A stretch of DNA of 49,037 nt, taken from Dialister succinatiphilus YIT 11850 (GTDB lineage: Bacteria > Bacillota > Negativicutes > Veillonellales > Dialisteraceae). Below the pieces are notes generated by a model. That model saw nothing but the letters and a program-made list of their open reading frames with translations. It did no database searches and was not told the DNA's origin. The stretch lies in the NCBI RefSeq assembly GCF_000242435.1, contig NZ_JH591188.1, forward strand, positions 112,807 through 161,843, in the 5' to 3' direction. This document shows positions 15,724-22,851 of this stretch, piece after piece; position 1 is the stretch's first letter; the number at the start of each line of letters is the position of its first letter. The translations under genes and the position numbers were made by a program.

Positions 15724-15838
15724 CGTACCCGGGAGAGGATTCATGGGATTTCCTTCCTCCTCCGGGGCATCGGGCCGCCATCTGCTTTATAAGTTTTTTA
15801 TACGCACACGATTAAAAAGAATTGAATAATTAAAGCTG

Positions 15839-15910
15839 AAAAATTAGAGGGAATAATATATATTTAATATAAATGATTTATAAATCGTTATAATATAAAA
15901 ATTAGAGGGA
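15839..15910 (+). repeat. 14-bp direct repeat flanking the -10 of the next gene
   Basis: AAAAATTAGAGGGA occurs at 15839-15852 and 15897-15910. The second copy contains the ribosome site of the amino-acid-binding protein. A TATAAT word lies between them at 15889-15894, in very AT-rich DNA. Confidence 0.5.
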
Positions 15911-15917
15911 GGCTTCT

Positions 15918-16712
15918 ATGAATAACTGGAAGAAACTGGCAGTTGCCGTCATGCTGGCAGGGGCCGTCGTCATGATTCAGGGGTGCGGCGGAAACGGGGA
16001 AGAAGCAAAAAGCATGGAAAAAGGCAAGGTATGGAAGGCAGCCACGGAAGCGGCCTATCCGCCCTTCCGCTATGTGGATGAGAACAGCAACCTGGTGGGC
16101 TTTGAGGTGGACCTGCTCAAGGAAATCGGCCGCAGAACCGGAGCGACCATCGAGTTCAGGGATATGCCCTTTGACAGACTGCTGGACGCGGTGGCCGGAA
16201 AACAGGTGGACATGGCCATAGGGGCTATCACAGTGACGAAAGAAAGAGAGAAACTGGTGGCCTTTTCAGACTCCTACTACCGGCTGAGCGGATACTCTCT
16301 CCTTGTAAAAAAAGGAAATCCACCGGTGCGGAATGAAGAAGAACTGGCTGGCAAAGTGGTGGCGGCCAAAAGGGGATCTACCAGTGAAGCCAGGGCAAAA
16401 GCCCAAAATCCCAAAGAAATCATATCCATGGACCATTATGAGGACATTTTCAAAGCCTTGGAAGCAGGAAAAGCGGACGTGGGCATTACAGGAGACCAGG
16501 CGGCCCTTTACGAACTGGAGCATGGCGGCAGCAGCCGGCTGTCCCTGTCCGGCACCATTCCTACGGAAGACAATTTTGCGATTGCCCTTTCCAAAGATAA
16601 TCCTCAGCTGAAGAAAGAAATCAATGAGGCCCTGAAAAGCATGATGGATGACGGCACCTATGACAGCCTGGCCCATAAATGGTTCTTTGTCAAAGCGGCT
16701 GACAAAGAATGA
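15918..16712 (+). CDS. Amino-acid ABC transporter substrate-binding lipoprotein (family 3)
   Basis: This 264-residue lipoprotein signal ends IQGC (Cys23). The SBP_bac_3 fold follows, with the signature region AAYPPFRYVDENSNLVGFEVDLLKEIGRR near 46-74 in two parts, DMAIGAITVTKEREKLVAFS near 95-115 and the hinge-lobe segment AGKADVGITGDQAALYEL. These proteins bind polar amino acids such as glutamine, arginine or cystine in the periplasm. No permease or ATPase gene lies beside it, so it must pair with a transporter encoded elsewhere. It has its own AT-rich promoter region and a terminator shared with the convergent MATE gene. The ligand cannot be deduced. Confidence 0.85.
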   Translation: MNNWKKLAVAVMLAGAVVMIQGCGGNGEEAKSMEKGKVWKAATEAAYPPFRYVDENSNLVGFEVDLLKEIGRRTGATIEFRDMPFDRLLDAVAGKQVDMAIGAITVTKEREKLVAFSDSYYRLSGYSLLVKKGNPPVRNEEELAGKVVAAKRGSTSEARAKAQNPKEIISMDHYEDIFKALEAGKADVGITGDQAALYELEHGGSSRLSLSGTIPTEDNFAIALSKDNPQLKKEINEALKSMMDDGTYDSLAHKWFFVKAADKE

Positions 16713-16728
16713 ACCCATCACAGGCCAA

Positions 16729-16772
16729 TCAAAAACTGTGCGGAAATGAGAAATTTCTGCACAGTTTTTTGA
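16729..16772. terminator. Bidirectional intrinsic terminator
   Basis: AAAAACTGTGC pairs with GCACAGTTTTTT around a loop that itself holds GAAAT/ATTTC. A-rich and T-rich flanks make it usable on both strands, for the binding-protein gene on the left and the MATE gene on the right. Confidence 0.88.
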
Positions 16773-16778
16773 TTTCTT

Positions 16779-18107
16779 TTATCCCGCATCGGGAAGGAAG
16801 CCCCTCTTTGCGGAAAGGCGGTTCACCAGAAAGGCGGCGCAGGAGGCGCGGATGACCTGGTCAATGAAAAGGGCGCACCAGGTGCCGATGAGGCCCATGT
16901 CCAGCACATAAATGAAGAAGGCTGTCATGAGAGGCCTGAGGAAGGTGATGGACAGGAAAGAATAGGCCGCCACCTGGGCCGTCTGTCCGCTGCCCCGAAG
17001 GATGCCGGCGCCCCAGAGGGCCAGCGCCTCGGGGTAGCTCACCAGGGCGATGAAAACCATGATGGGGCCCGCCAGCACGTGAAGGGCGGGATCGGAAGAA
17101 TAGATAGAAAAGAGGGAGTCCTCAAAGAAAAGAATGCTGACGCAGGCTGCCGTGGAAAGGAGCAGGCACCAGCGGAGCCCTCTTTTCCGGTACTGCTGCC
17201 AGTCGGCCATGCTGCCCCGGCCCACAGCCTGCCCGGCGCTCACCATGCCTGCTTTGCCGAAGCCCATAATGAAATCATAGTAAATATCGCAGATATTCAT
17301 GCAGATGCTGTGCACCGCGAAGGGCACCGTACCAAGACCGGCGGCCATACGGGAAAAGAGCACCATGCCCATGCGCTCGCTGCCCTGCTCGCTTAATACA
17401 CTGCCGAAAAGGGGACCCACCTTTTTGAAATAGGCGGTATCGGGAATCCAGCGGCCCCCATGGAAGAAGCCTTCCCGTTTCAGAAGGAACCAGGCATAGA
17501 GAAGAGAGAAAAGAGTGCCGGCAGCGGTGCCTATGGCAGCACCAAAAACGCCATAGGCAGGTACAGGCCCCAGCCCCCGGATGAGGAGGAAACTCAGCGC
17601 TGCGTTCAGCAGATTTCCGCAGATATTGGTTTTCATGATGGAAGCCGTATTTCCATACCCCAGCTGCACCGCCTGCAGAATGAGGGTAAGGGAAGTGAAA
17701 TACACCGCCAGAAGGGCCAGGGGGCTGTACTCCATGGCCATGGGCAGGTAGTCGGAAGAGGCGCCCATGAGGATTAATATATCTTCAAGAAAAATGAAAA
17801 AAATCCCGTGCAGCAGTCCCAGGGCCAGGGCACCCAGGAAAAGAGACTTCTTCAGAAGATCCGCCGACGGCTCCTTCTCTCCCCGGCCTGCATAGTTACA
17901 GGACACCAGCGTCACCGCCGACGCCAGGGAACGGGAAAAGCAGAGAAGGATGAGACGAGGCTGGAGAAAGATGCTCACTGCAGCCACCGAAAGGCTCCCC
18001 AGAGCTCCCACCAGTATGAGGTCCGTGGAAGCAAGGAGAATCATAAAAAGCCCCTCCAGTGCGGCAGGCAGTGCGATTTTCAGGTAATGTCTGTCGTAAC
18101 AGTTCAT
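16779..18107 (-). CDS. MATE family efflux transporter
   Basis: This 442-residue inner-membrane protein has about twelve hydrophobic spans in two similar halves, the plan of the multidrug and toxin extrusion family. The N-terminal half begins LKIALPAALEGLFMILLASTDLILVGALGSLSVAAVSI, close to the usual MATE opening with its conserved polar positions. The second half repeats this with VLSEQGSERMGMVLFSRMAAGLG near residues 238-260. Such transporters use sodium or proton gradients to expel cationic compounds. Subfamily assignment (NorM against DinF) is not safe from reading alone. The gene is monocistronic and read leftward. The ATG at 18107 is preceded by AAGGATTTCCT. Confidence 0.85.
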   Translation of the reverse strand: MNCYDRHYLKIALPAALEGLFMILLASTDLILVGALGSLSVAAVSIFLQPRLILLCFSRSLASAVTLVSCNYAGRGEKEPSADLLKKSLFLGALALGLLHGIFFIFLEDILILMGASSDYLPMAMEYSPLALLAVYFTSLTLILQAVQLGYGNTASIMKTNICGNLLNAALSFLLIRGLGPVPAYGVFGAAIGTAAGTLFSLLYAWFLLKREGFFHGGRWIPDTAYFKKVGPLFGSVLSEQGSERMGMVLFSRMAAGLGTVPFAVHSICMNICDIYYDFIMGFGKAGMVSAGQAVGRGSMADWQQYRKRGLRWCLLLSTAACVSILFFEDSLFSIYSSDPALHVLAGPIMVFIALVSYPEALALWGAGILRGSGQTAQVAAYSFLSITFLRPLMTAFFIYVLDMGLIGTWCALFIDQVIRASCAAFLVNRLSAKRGFLPDAG

Positions 18108-18320
18108 AGGAAATCCTTAAAATACAATATTAAAACATTAAATTATTATAACAATATTGTACAGGAAAATGAGAAAACAGGCAACTTGATTCTTTCAAGT
18201 ATCCCTGTCCGCCTGTGGCGCGGTCGGGACCGGGACCTGGTCGGTGCTTTCCAGTATTCCCGAAGGGTCCTGCGCCTGCGGCGCAGAGGGGCATATGGCA
18301 TCCATCGGGCCTCTGGCCCT

Positions 18321-18468
18321 CGGTGCCAAGGGTTGTGTAGAAAGGTTGCATCGCTTCGCTCAGGGGGCCGCCGATTGGCGGTCAGGACCGCGATGGACCA
18401 TCCTATCGGTGCTCTGCCCCTACACCCTTTCCCGCTTCGCGGGACTTCCCCTCAAGGGGAAACGAGAA
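18321..18468 (+). repeat. ~148-bp direct repeat, copy 1
   Basis: It is near-identical in order to 18641-18789, a spacing of 320 bp. It opens GGTGCCAAGGGTTGTGTAG, runs through GCCGCCGATTGGCGG, and ends CCCCTCAAGGGGAAACGAGAA. The middle part (about 18390-18420) has diverged. Confidence 0.75.
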
Positions 18469-18640
18469 AATAGGTGTCACTGGATATTGTGTCACATATG
18501 ACACAGACAGCCAATCCCGTAACGCTTCTTGCGTCCCCTTTAGGGGAAGAGGGCCACAAAGTGGCGAAGGGGTGGACGGTGGTAATCCTGATTATGATAC
18601 TCGATGTGGACGTGACTGCCGAAGGTGGCCCTCCGGCCCT

Positions 18641-18789
18641 TGGTGCCAAGGGTTGTGTAGAAAGGTTGCATCGCTTCGCTCAGGAGGCCGCCGATTGGCG
18701 GTCAGGAAAACGATAGAGTATCAAATCGGTGTTTTACCTCGTACACCCTTTCCCGCTGCGCGGGAATTCCCCTCAAGGGGAAACGAGAA
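18641..18789 (+). repeat. ~149-bp direct repeat, copy 2
   Basis: This is the second copy of the unit at 18321. In the inner hairpin CCCGCTTCGCGGGA has become CCCGCTGCGCGGGAA: the loop changes and the stem is kept. Confidence 0.75.
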
Positions 18790-19200
18790 GGATGGAGAGG
18801 AAAAACAGAGAGTCATATATTTCATGTACCATTCCGCAGTTTCCCCCTTTGGTGGTGAACGCAGTGAGTCAATCACCGGAATGCGTATCATGCCATATGA
18901 CCTATAAAGCCAATCCCGTAACGCTGACTTTATAAGCATCGCCCCATAGGGCGATACCACAACCCTCGGCCTGAAAGGCCGTCAAACTTAAGAACCCTCG
19001 GGCCAAAGGCCCGTCAACCCTCCCCTCTGAACCTTTTGAACCCTCTGAACCTTCTGAACCTTCGCGCCAAAGGCGCGTCCTTGAACCCTCACGCCGCAGG
19101 CGTGTCCCGTACCCCGTTTATCCTCTGCTTATCTTCCTGAAGAATGATATAATAATAAATAATTCAAAGCTTTCAAAGGCAAAGGAGAAAGGACAATACT

Positions 19201-20229
19201 ATGTCAACCACATTAGGAGCGGATTTCCGCAGCCCCACGTTCTGGCAGCGGCTTGCTTTTATTATCGGGATTACCCTGGTGGGTACCTTTTTATACTCCG
19301 TAGGCGTCAATGCCTTCCTGGTGCCTCACCAGTTCCTTTCCGGCGGGCTCACCGGTATGGCCATGGTGCTTTACTATCTCACCGGCTTCCCCATCGGCAT
19401 GGCAAACCTGCTTATGAACATTCCTATCCTTCTTCTTTCCCTGAAATTCATGGGAAAATTCTACACCCTCATTACCATTCTGGGCACCGTGTGCTGCTCC
19501 GTTTTCATTGACCTGACATCCTTCCTGGCAGACTACAATGTGGTGAAAGAGCCGCTGGTGGCAGCTATTTCCGGCGGCGTGGTGCTGGGCCTTTCCATGG
19601 GTCTCCTCTACCGATATAACAGCAACACCGGCGGCCTGGATGTTGTGGGAGCCATTTTGAAGAAATATTACAATCTGGAAATCGGCTACGTGGTTTTCGC
19701 CCTGAACTTTGTCATTGTCACTGCCGGCGCCTTCATCTTTACTCTGGAACCGGCCATCTGCACCCTGATTTCCATGTATATCAATGCCAATCTCTCCAGC
19801 CGCATTGTCATCGGCTTTGCCCAGCGCAAAGCTGCCTTCATCGTGTCCGACAAGCCTCTGGAAATTTCCGATGCCATCCTTCGGAATATCCATCACGGCG
19901 CCACTCTTCTCTATGGCCAGGGCGCTTTCTCTGGCGTAGAAAAGAAAATCGTCTTCGCCATTGTGGACCTCACCCAGATTACCAGGGTGCGCCATCTCAT
20001 CGAAGACATAGACCCTTCGGCCTTCCTCTTCATCATGAATACCACCGACGTCATAGGCCGCGGCTTTACCAGCCCCCTTTCCACTGCCAGAACCATGCCC
20101 AAGTCCGTGCGCTATACCTGCGATAAGGATGGAAATATGATTCCCACTCACATGTGGTCCTATGAAATGGAAGCAGAAGCCCATCCGGAAGCGGACAAGC
20201 AGGAACCGCCCCGGGAAGACGGGAAGTAA
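19201..20229 (+). CDS. YitT family membrane protein (DUF161 plus DUF2179)
   Basis: The product has 342 residues. The N-terminal 200 residues hold five or six membrane spans with the family's GVNAFLVPHQFLSGGLTGMAMVLYYLTG (about 40-68, in two motifs) and NSNTGGLDVVGAILKKYYN (about 140-158) segments. The C-terminal domain has the DUF2179 signature: AAFIVSDKPLEISDAI, HHGATLLYGQGAFSG near 232-246, and a VRHLIEDIDPSAFLFIMNTTDVIGRGF ending read in parts. These proteins are common in Firmicutes and their transported substrate, if any, is unknown. The start at 19201 follows AAAGGAGAAAGG. A final acidic and proline-rich tail of about 25 residues is unusual but may be disordered. Confidence 0.88.
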   Translation: MSTTLGADFRSPTFWQRLAFIIGITLVGTFLYSVGVNAFLVPHQFLSGGLTGMAMVLYYLTGFPIGMANLLMNIPILLLSLKFMGKFYTLITILGTVCCSVFIDLTSFLADYNVVKEPLVAAISGGVVLGLSMGLLYRYNSNTGGLDVVGAILKKYYNLEIGYVVFALNFVIVTAGAFIFTLEPAICTLISMYINANLSSRIVIGFAQRKAAFIVSDKPLEISDAILRNIHHGATLLYGQGAFSGVEKKIVFAIVDLTQITRVRHLIEDIDPSAFLFIMNTTDVIGRGFTSPLSTARTMPKSVRYTCDKDGNMIPTHMWSYEMEAEAHPEADKQEPPREDGK

Positions 20230-20303
20230 AGGGGCGCTGACCGCTGGGAAGGTATGTAACAGACTTTCCGCTCATTGCCTGCAGGGCCTGTTAAATCTGA
20301 GAA

Positions 20304-20360
20304 CCCTCCGGCCCATGGGACCGGAGGGTCTGAACCATTCGCACCGGTAGGTGCCTTTTT
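20304..20360 (+). terminator. Tandem hairpins ending in a T-run after yitT
   Basis: CCCTCCGG/CCGGAGGG (20304-20311/20321-20328) is followed by GCACC/GGTGC (20341-20345/20350-20354) and five T. The T-run ends seven bases before the ribosome site of the next gene, so it can act either as a terminator for yitT or as an attenuator for the downstream gene. Confidence 0.65.
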
Positions 20361-20378
20361 ATCAGCAAGGAGATTATG

Positions 20379-20759
20379 ATGGAATACCTCATTGACGACA
20401 ACTATGTACCCCTGGACAGTACCCTTGGAAACGTGGAATACCTGATGGAAAAGATCCTGCTGGATGCCCGGTATATGGAAAATCTGGCAGAACGCCTGGA
20501 CGATAACGATGATGATTATGATGATGACTATGATGATGACTATGATGATGAAGACGAGGATCATGAAGGCCGTGCCAGCCTGGAGATCATCAAACTGAAG
20601 GGCCAGATCCGGCTGCTCCAGATGGAAAAGGAAATGCTTCGGCAGAATTTGGCAACGGTGACAAGCATGGTAGAAGACTTGAGAAGGGATGCCGAGGAAG
20701 CAAAGGACAAGGTGCATAAGCTCAGGCACGACATCGACTGGTACGGAGAAAGACGATAA
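20379..20759 (+). CDS. Small acidic protein with Asp/Tyr repeats and coiled coil, function unknown
   Basis: I do not recognise a family. The 126-residue product has three parts: an N-terminal segment (1-40), an almost purely acidic run at about 40-62 built from DDDY units (DDYDDDYDDDYDDEDED), and a charged heptad-like helix (about 66-120) expected to form a coiled coil. No signal peptide or membrane span is visible, so it is probably cytoplasmic. The acidic run is encoded by a 12-bp tandem repeat of TATGATGATGAC type, which may expand or shrink. ATG 20379 is preferred to 20376 because it lies six bases after AAGGAG, but both are possible. Coding is supported by the ribosome site and by typical codon use in the helix part. 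Confidence 0.75.
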   Translation: MEYLIDDNYVPLDSTLGNVEYLMEKILLDARYMENLAERLDDNDDDYDDDYDDDYDDEDEDHEGRASLEIIKLKGQIRLLQMEKEMLRQNLATVTSMVEDLRRDAEEAKDKVHKLRHDIDWYGERR

Positions 20760-21388
20760 GATTTTGTCCCATGGAGATACTATAAGAATAGAGAGACCGA
20801 AAGATCCGGGCTTTATTCCATCCATTTCCCGAAGCCCTTGATCCATGGAAAAGGGGAAGGAAAAGGGCGCTTCCTTAATCCCACCTCTCCGGTGTACCAA
20901 TCATCGGAATATTGTTCTTGTTGATGGTTTTAAAAGTACAAGTCGGAATCAGCCCGCAGCCGGAAGCTGACTGCTTTCGGATCTGCATGCAGCGGCTCTT
21001 TCCAGCCGACTGGTATTTAATGACAAATGATTCATATACGGCATGTACCGAGATTCTTCGCTGGCGCTCAGAATGACTGCAGTGGAGGCAAGAACGTAAC
21101 GCTGGCTCCTTCCTCTGGAAGGAGCTCCGCGATAGCGGTGAGGATAGACCTTTGCTGCGCAAAGGCGCCGACAGGCGGCATTAAAACTCATGGCCCAAAG
21201 GGGCGATACCACAATCCTCGGCCCGATAGGGCCGTCAAACCTGAGAACCTTTGCGCCGTTAGACGCATTAAACGTAAGAACCCTTTCGTTCACAACCTTT
21301 CTACACAACCTGACTGCGTCAGCAGGCCACAACCTGCGGCGAAGCCGCACCCCTTGAACCCTTTGAACCCGGGCCGCGAAGCGGCCCT
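20760..21388. other. Intergenic region with repeat fragments
   Basis: No credible gene was seen. 20800-20850 contains GGGCTTTATTCCA...CCCGAAGCCC, a possible hairpin. 21049-21080 carries the word GATTCTTCGCTGGCGCTCAGAATGAC, resembling a dispersed element. 21090-21388 is palindromes with AAGAACC and AACCTTTCTACACAACC linkers and ends in GGGCCGCGAAGCGGCCC just before the BtuF-like stop. Confidence 0.55.
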
Positions 21389-22372
21389 TTAATACCCTTT
21401 TATCTGCCCTTCGCCGCTCATGTCGAAAATGGGTCCGTAGGCGGCGTTGGCCAGGCCTTTGATGGCCCATACGCAGTTCTGGGAGGCGGAGTAAATGTAG
21501 CGGTCTTCCACCGGTACAATGTGTCTGGCGGCCCGCATGGAGGCGATGGCGGGATTGGAGAGGAAATCATCCCTGTATTTGGCGGCGCCGGTGGTATCAG
21601 AGGTGCGGTCGGTGGATACGAAGAGCATGTCCGGGTCTGTCTTGATAATAAGCTCCGGCGATGTGGCCTGGCCGTTGACGCCGCCGGCCAGGGTGATGGC
21701 GTTGTCAATGCGGGCTGCCGTGAGGAGTTCGTTGAACATGGAGCCGGGCCCGCCGTAGCGGGTCATCTGGGATACCAGGTATACCACCGGCTTTTTTCCT
21801 GTTTCTTTGGAAAGGCGGCTTTGGATTTCCGAAAGGGTCTTGTCCATCTGGGAAATCACCTGGTTTCCCCGTTCTTTTTCGTCCACTGCTGTAGCAATGA
21901 TGCGCACATCCTCCTTCACCTGGTCAATGGACCGGGGGCCGTCGATGACCACCACCGGAATGCCCAGGTTCCGGTAGAGATCCAGTTCTTTGCCGTCGGT
22001 ATAGGTAGAGGCCACGATGAGGTCCGGCTTTGCTTCCGTCACCACTTCCATGGAAAGACCGGTAAGAGGGACGGTGAGGGGAATGTCTTTCGTTTCATTG
22101 GCAATATAGGAAATATTGGGGTCCCGGTCTGCTTCGGTGGCGGCCATCAGTTTGTCCGGCGTCACCACGGAAAGGAGCATGGTGTCGATGGAAGCGGAAT
22201 TTCCCAGAATCCTCTTCGGCTTGGCAGGAATTACCACTTCTTTCCCTGTGGCATCGGTGACGGTATAGCTTTTTCCTTCTCCGGAAGGGGCCATCTGCTT
22301 CATGCCGCAGCCGGAAAGGGTCAGAAGAATGAGAAGACTGGCGCATAAAGCGCCGGCTTTTGCGTATTTCAT
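21389..22372 (-). CDS. Cobalamin/iron-type ABC substrate-binding lipoprotein (BtuF-like)
   Basis: The protein has 327 residues. The lipoprotein signal ends LSGC (Cys22 from MKYAKAG). The rest is a Peripla_BP_2 (cluster A-II, helical-backbone) protein: YTVTDATGKEVVIPAKPKRILG near residues 34-56, LSMEVVTEAKPDLIVAST near 108-125, and GVNGQATSPELIIKTDPDMLFVS near 228-250. This family binds cobalamin, haem or ferric siderophores. Its divergent position from a cobalamin-riboswitch-controlled btuB suggests cobalamin. No permease (btuC) or ATPase (btuD) gene is adjacent. The ATG at 22372 is chosen because AGGGAGG sits upstream and the signal peptide begins there, instead of an ATG 17 codons earlier. 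Confidence 0.82.
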   Translation of the reverse strand: MKYAKAGALCASLLILLTLSGCGMKQMAPSGEGKSYTVTDATGKEVVIPAKPKRILGNSASIDTMLLSVVTPDKLMAATEADRDPNISYIANETKDIPLTVPLTGLSMEVVTEAKPDLIVASTYTDGKELDLYRNLGIPVVVIDGPRSIDQVKEDVRIIATAVDEKERGNQVISQMDKTLSEIQSRLSKETGKKPVVYLVSQMTRYGGPGSMFNELLTAARIDNAITLAGGVNGQATSPELIIKTDPDMLFVSTDRTSDTTGAAKYRDDFLSNPAIASMRAARHIVPVEDRYIYSASQNCVWAIKGLANAAYGPIFDMSGEGQIKGY

Positions 22373-22484
22373 AATAACCTCCCTGGAAAAGCGGATTCCA
22401 TGAGTGAATCCGTTCTTCTGCACGAAAATATCAGCTTCATTATAGCATAGAAGAAAAGATTCAGTCCGAAATATTAAAAAATAG

Positions 22485-22512
22485 TTTACAAAATCTGAGA
22501 TTTATGTATAAT
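22485..22512 (+). promoter_or_regulatory. Promoter of the btuB riboswitch transcript
   Basis: TTTACA (22485-22490), a 16-bp spacer and TATAAT (22507-22512) place the start near 22519, about 25 bp before the riboswitch. Confidence 0.8.
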
Positions 22513-22539
22513 AAAGAGGTAAGTTTATTAAGAATTCCG

Positions 22540-22770
22540 TAATGGTTTGAATCCGGGAGATTCCCGGAGGAGATGAAAAGGGAAGCGCGGTGAGGGGAGA
22601 CCCGATTCCGCCACGGTCCCGCCGCTGTGAAGCTTCGGAAAGCAGGCAATGATTGAATCGGCCCTTTCCAGGGAAATTTCATGATGTCACTGGGAAACTG
22701 GGAAGACGAAATCTCTGAGGAAGCTGAGTCAGAAGAACTGCCTTATGGAACCGGTTTTCCGCCTTGCAGG
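22540..22770 (+). ncRNA. Cobalamin (B12) riboswitch
   Basis: Conserved blocks appear in order: GGGAAGCGCGGTGAG near 22579-22593, CCGCCACGGTCCCGCCGCTGTGA near 22608-22630 (read in two parts), AAAGCAGGC, ATGTCACTGGGAAACTGGGAAG near 22684-22705, and the B12 box AGTCAGAAGAACTGCC at 22727-22742. It binds adenosyl- or other cobalamins and lowers expression of the receptor gene when the vitamin is plentiful. The region 22760-22850 has no clear T-run terminator, so control is probably at ribosome access to GGGAGGAAC. Exact ends are approximate. Confidence 0.95.
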
Positions 22771-22851
22771 ATAAGGGGTACGATGTATACTGCTTCCCTG
22801 CGGGCGGCATGGTTTCATATACCCTGATTGGGCAGCGAGGGAGGAACTTTT

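Larger units (their letters stand above)
18108..19200. repeat. About 1.1 kb of repeat mosaic between MATE and YitT genes
   Basis: No gene was seen. About 18240-18340 is a diverged, partial module A whose first hairpin is CTGCGCC/GGCGCAG (18270-18286) and whose next has outer arms GGCAT/GTGCC (18297-18327). Module B tail pieces are at about 18490-18530 and 18830-18970. Palindrome chains with AAGAACC, AACCCTC and CTGAACC linkers fill 18950-19110. A TATAAT word at 19148-19153 may be the -10 for the YitT gene, with a poor -35. Confidence 0.65.
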
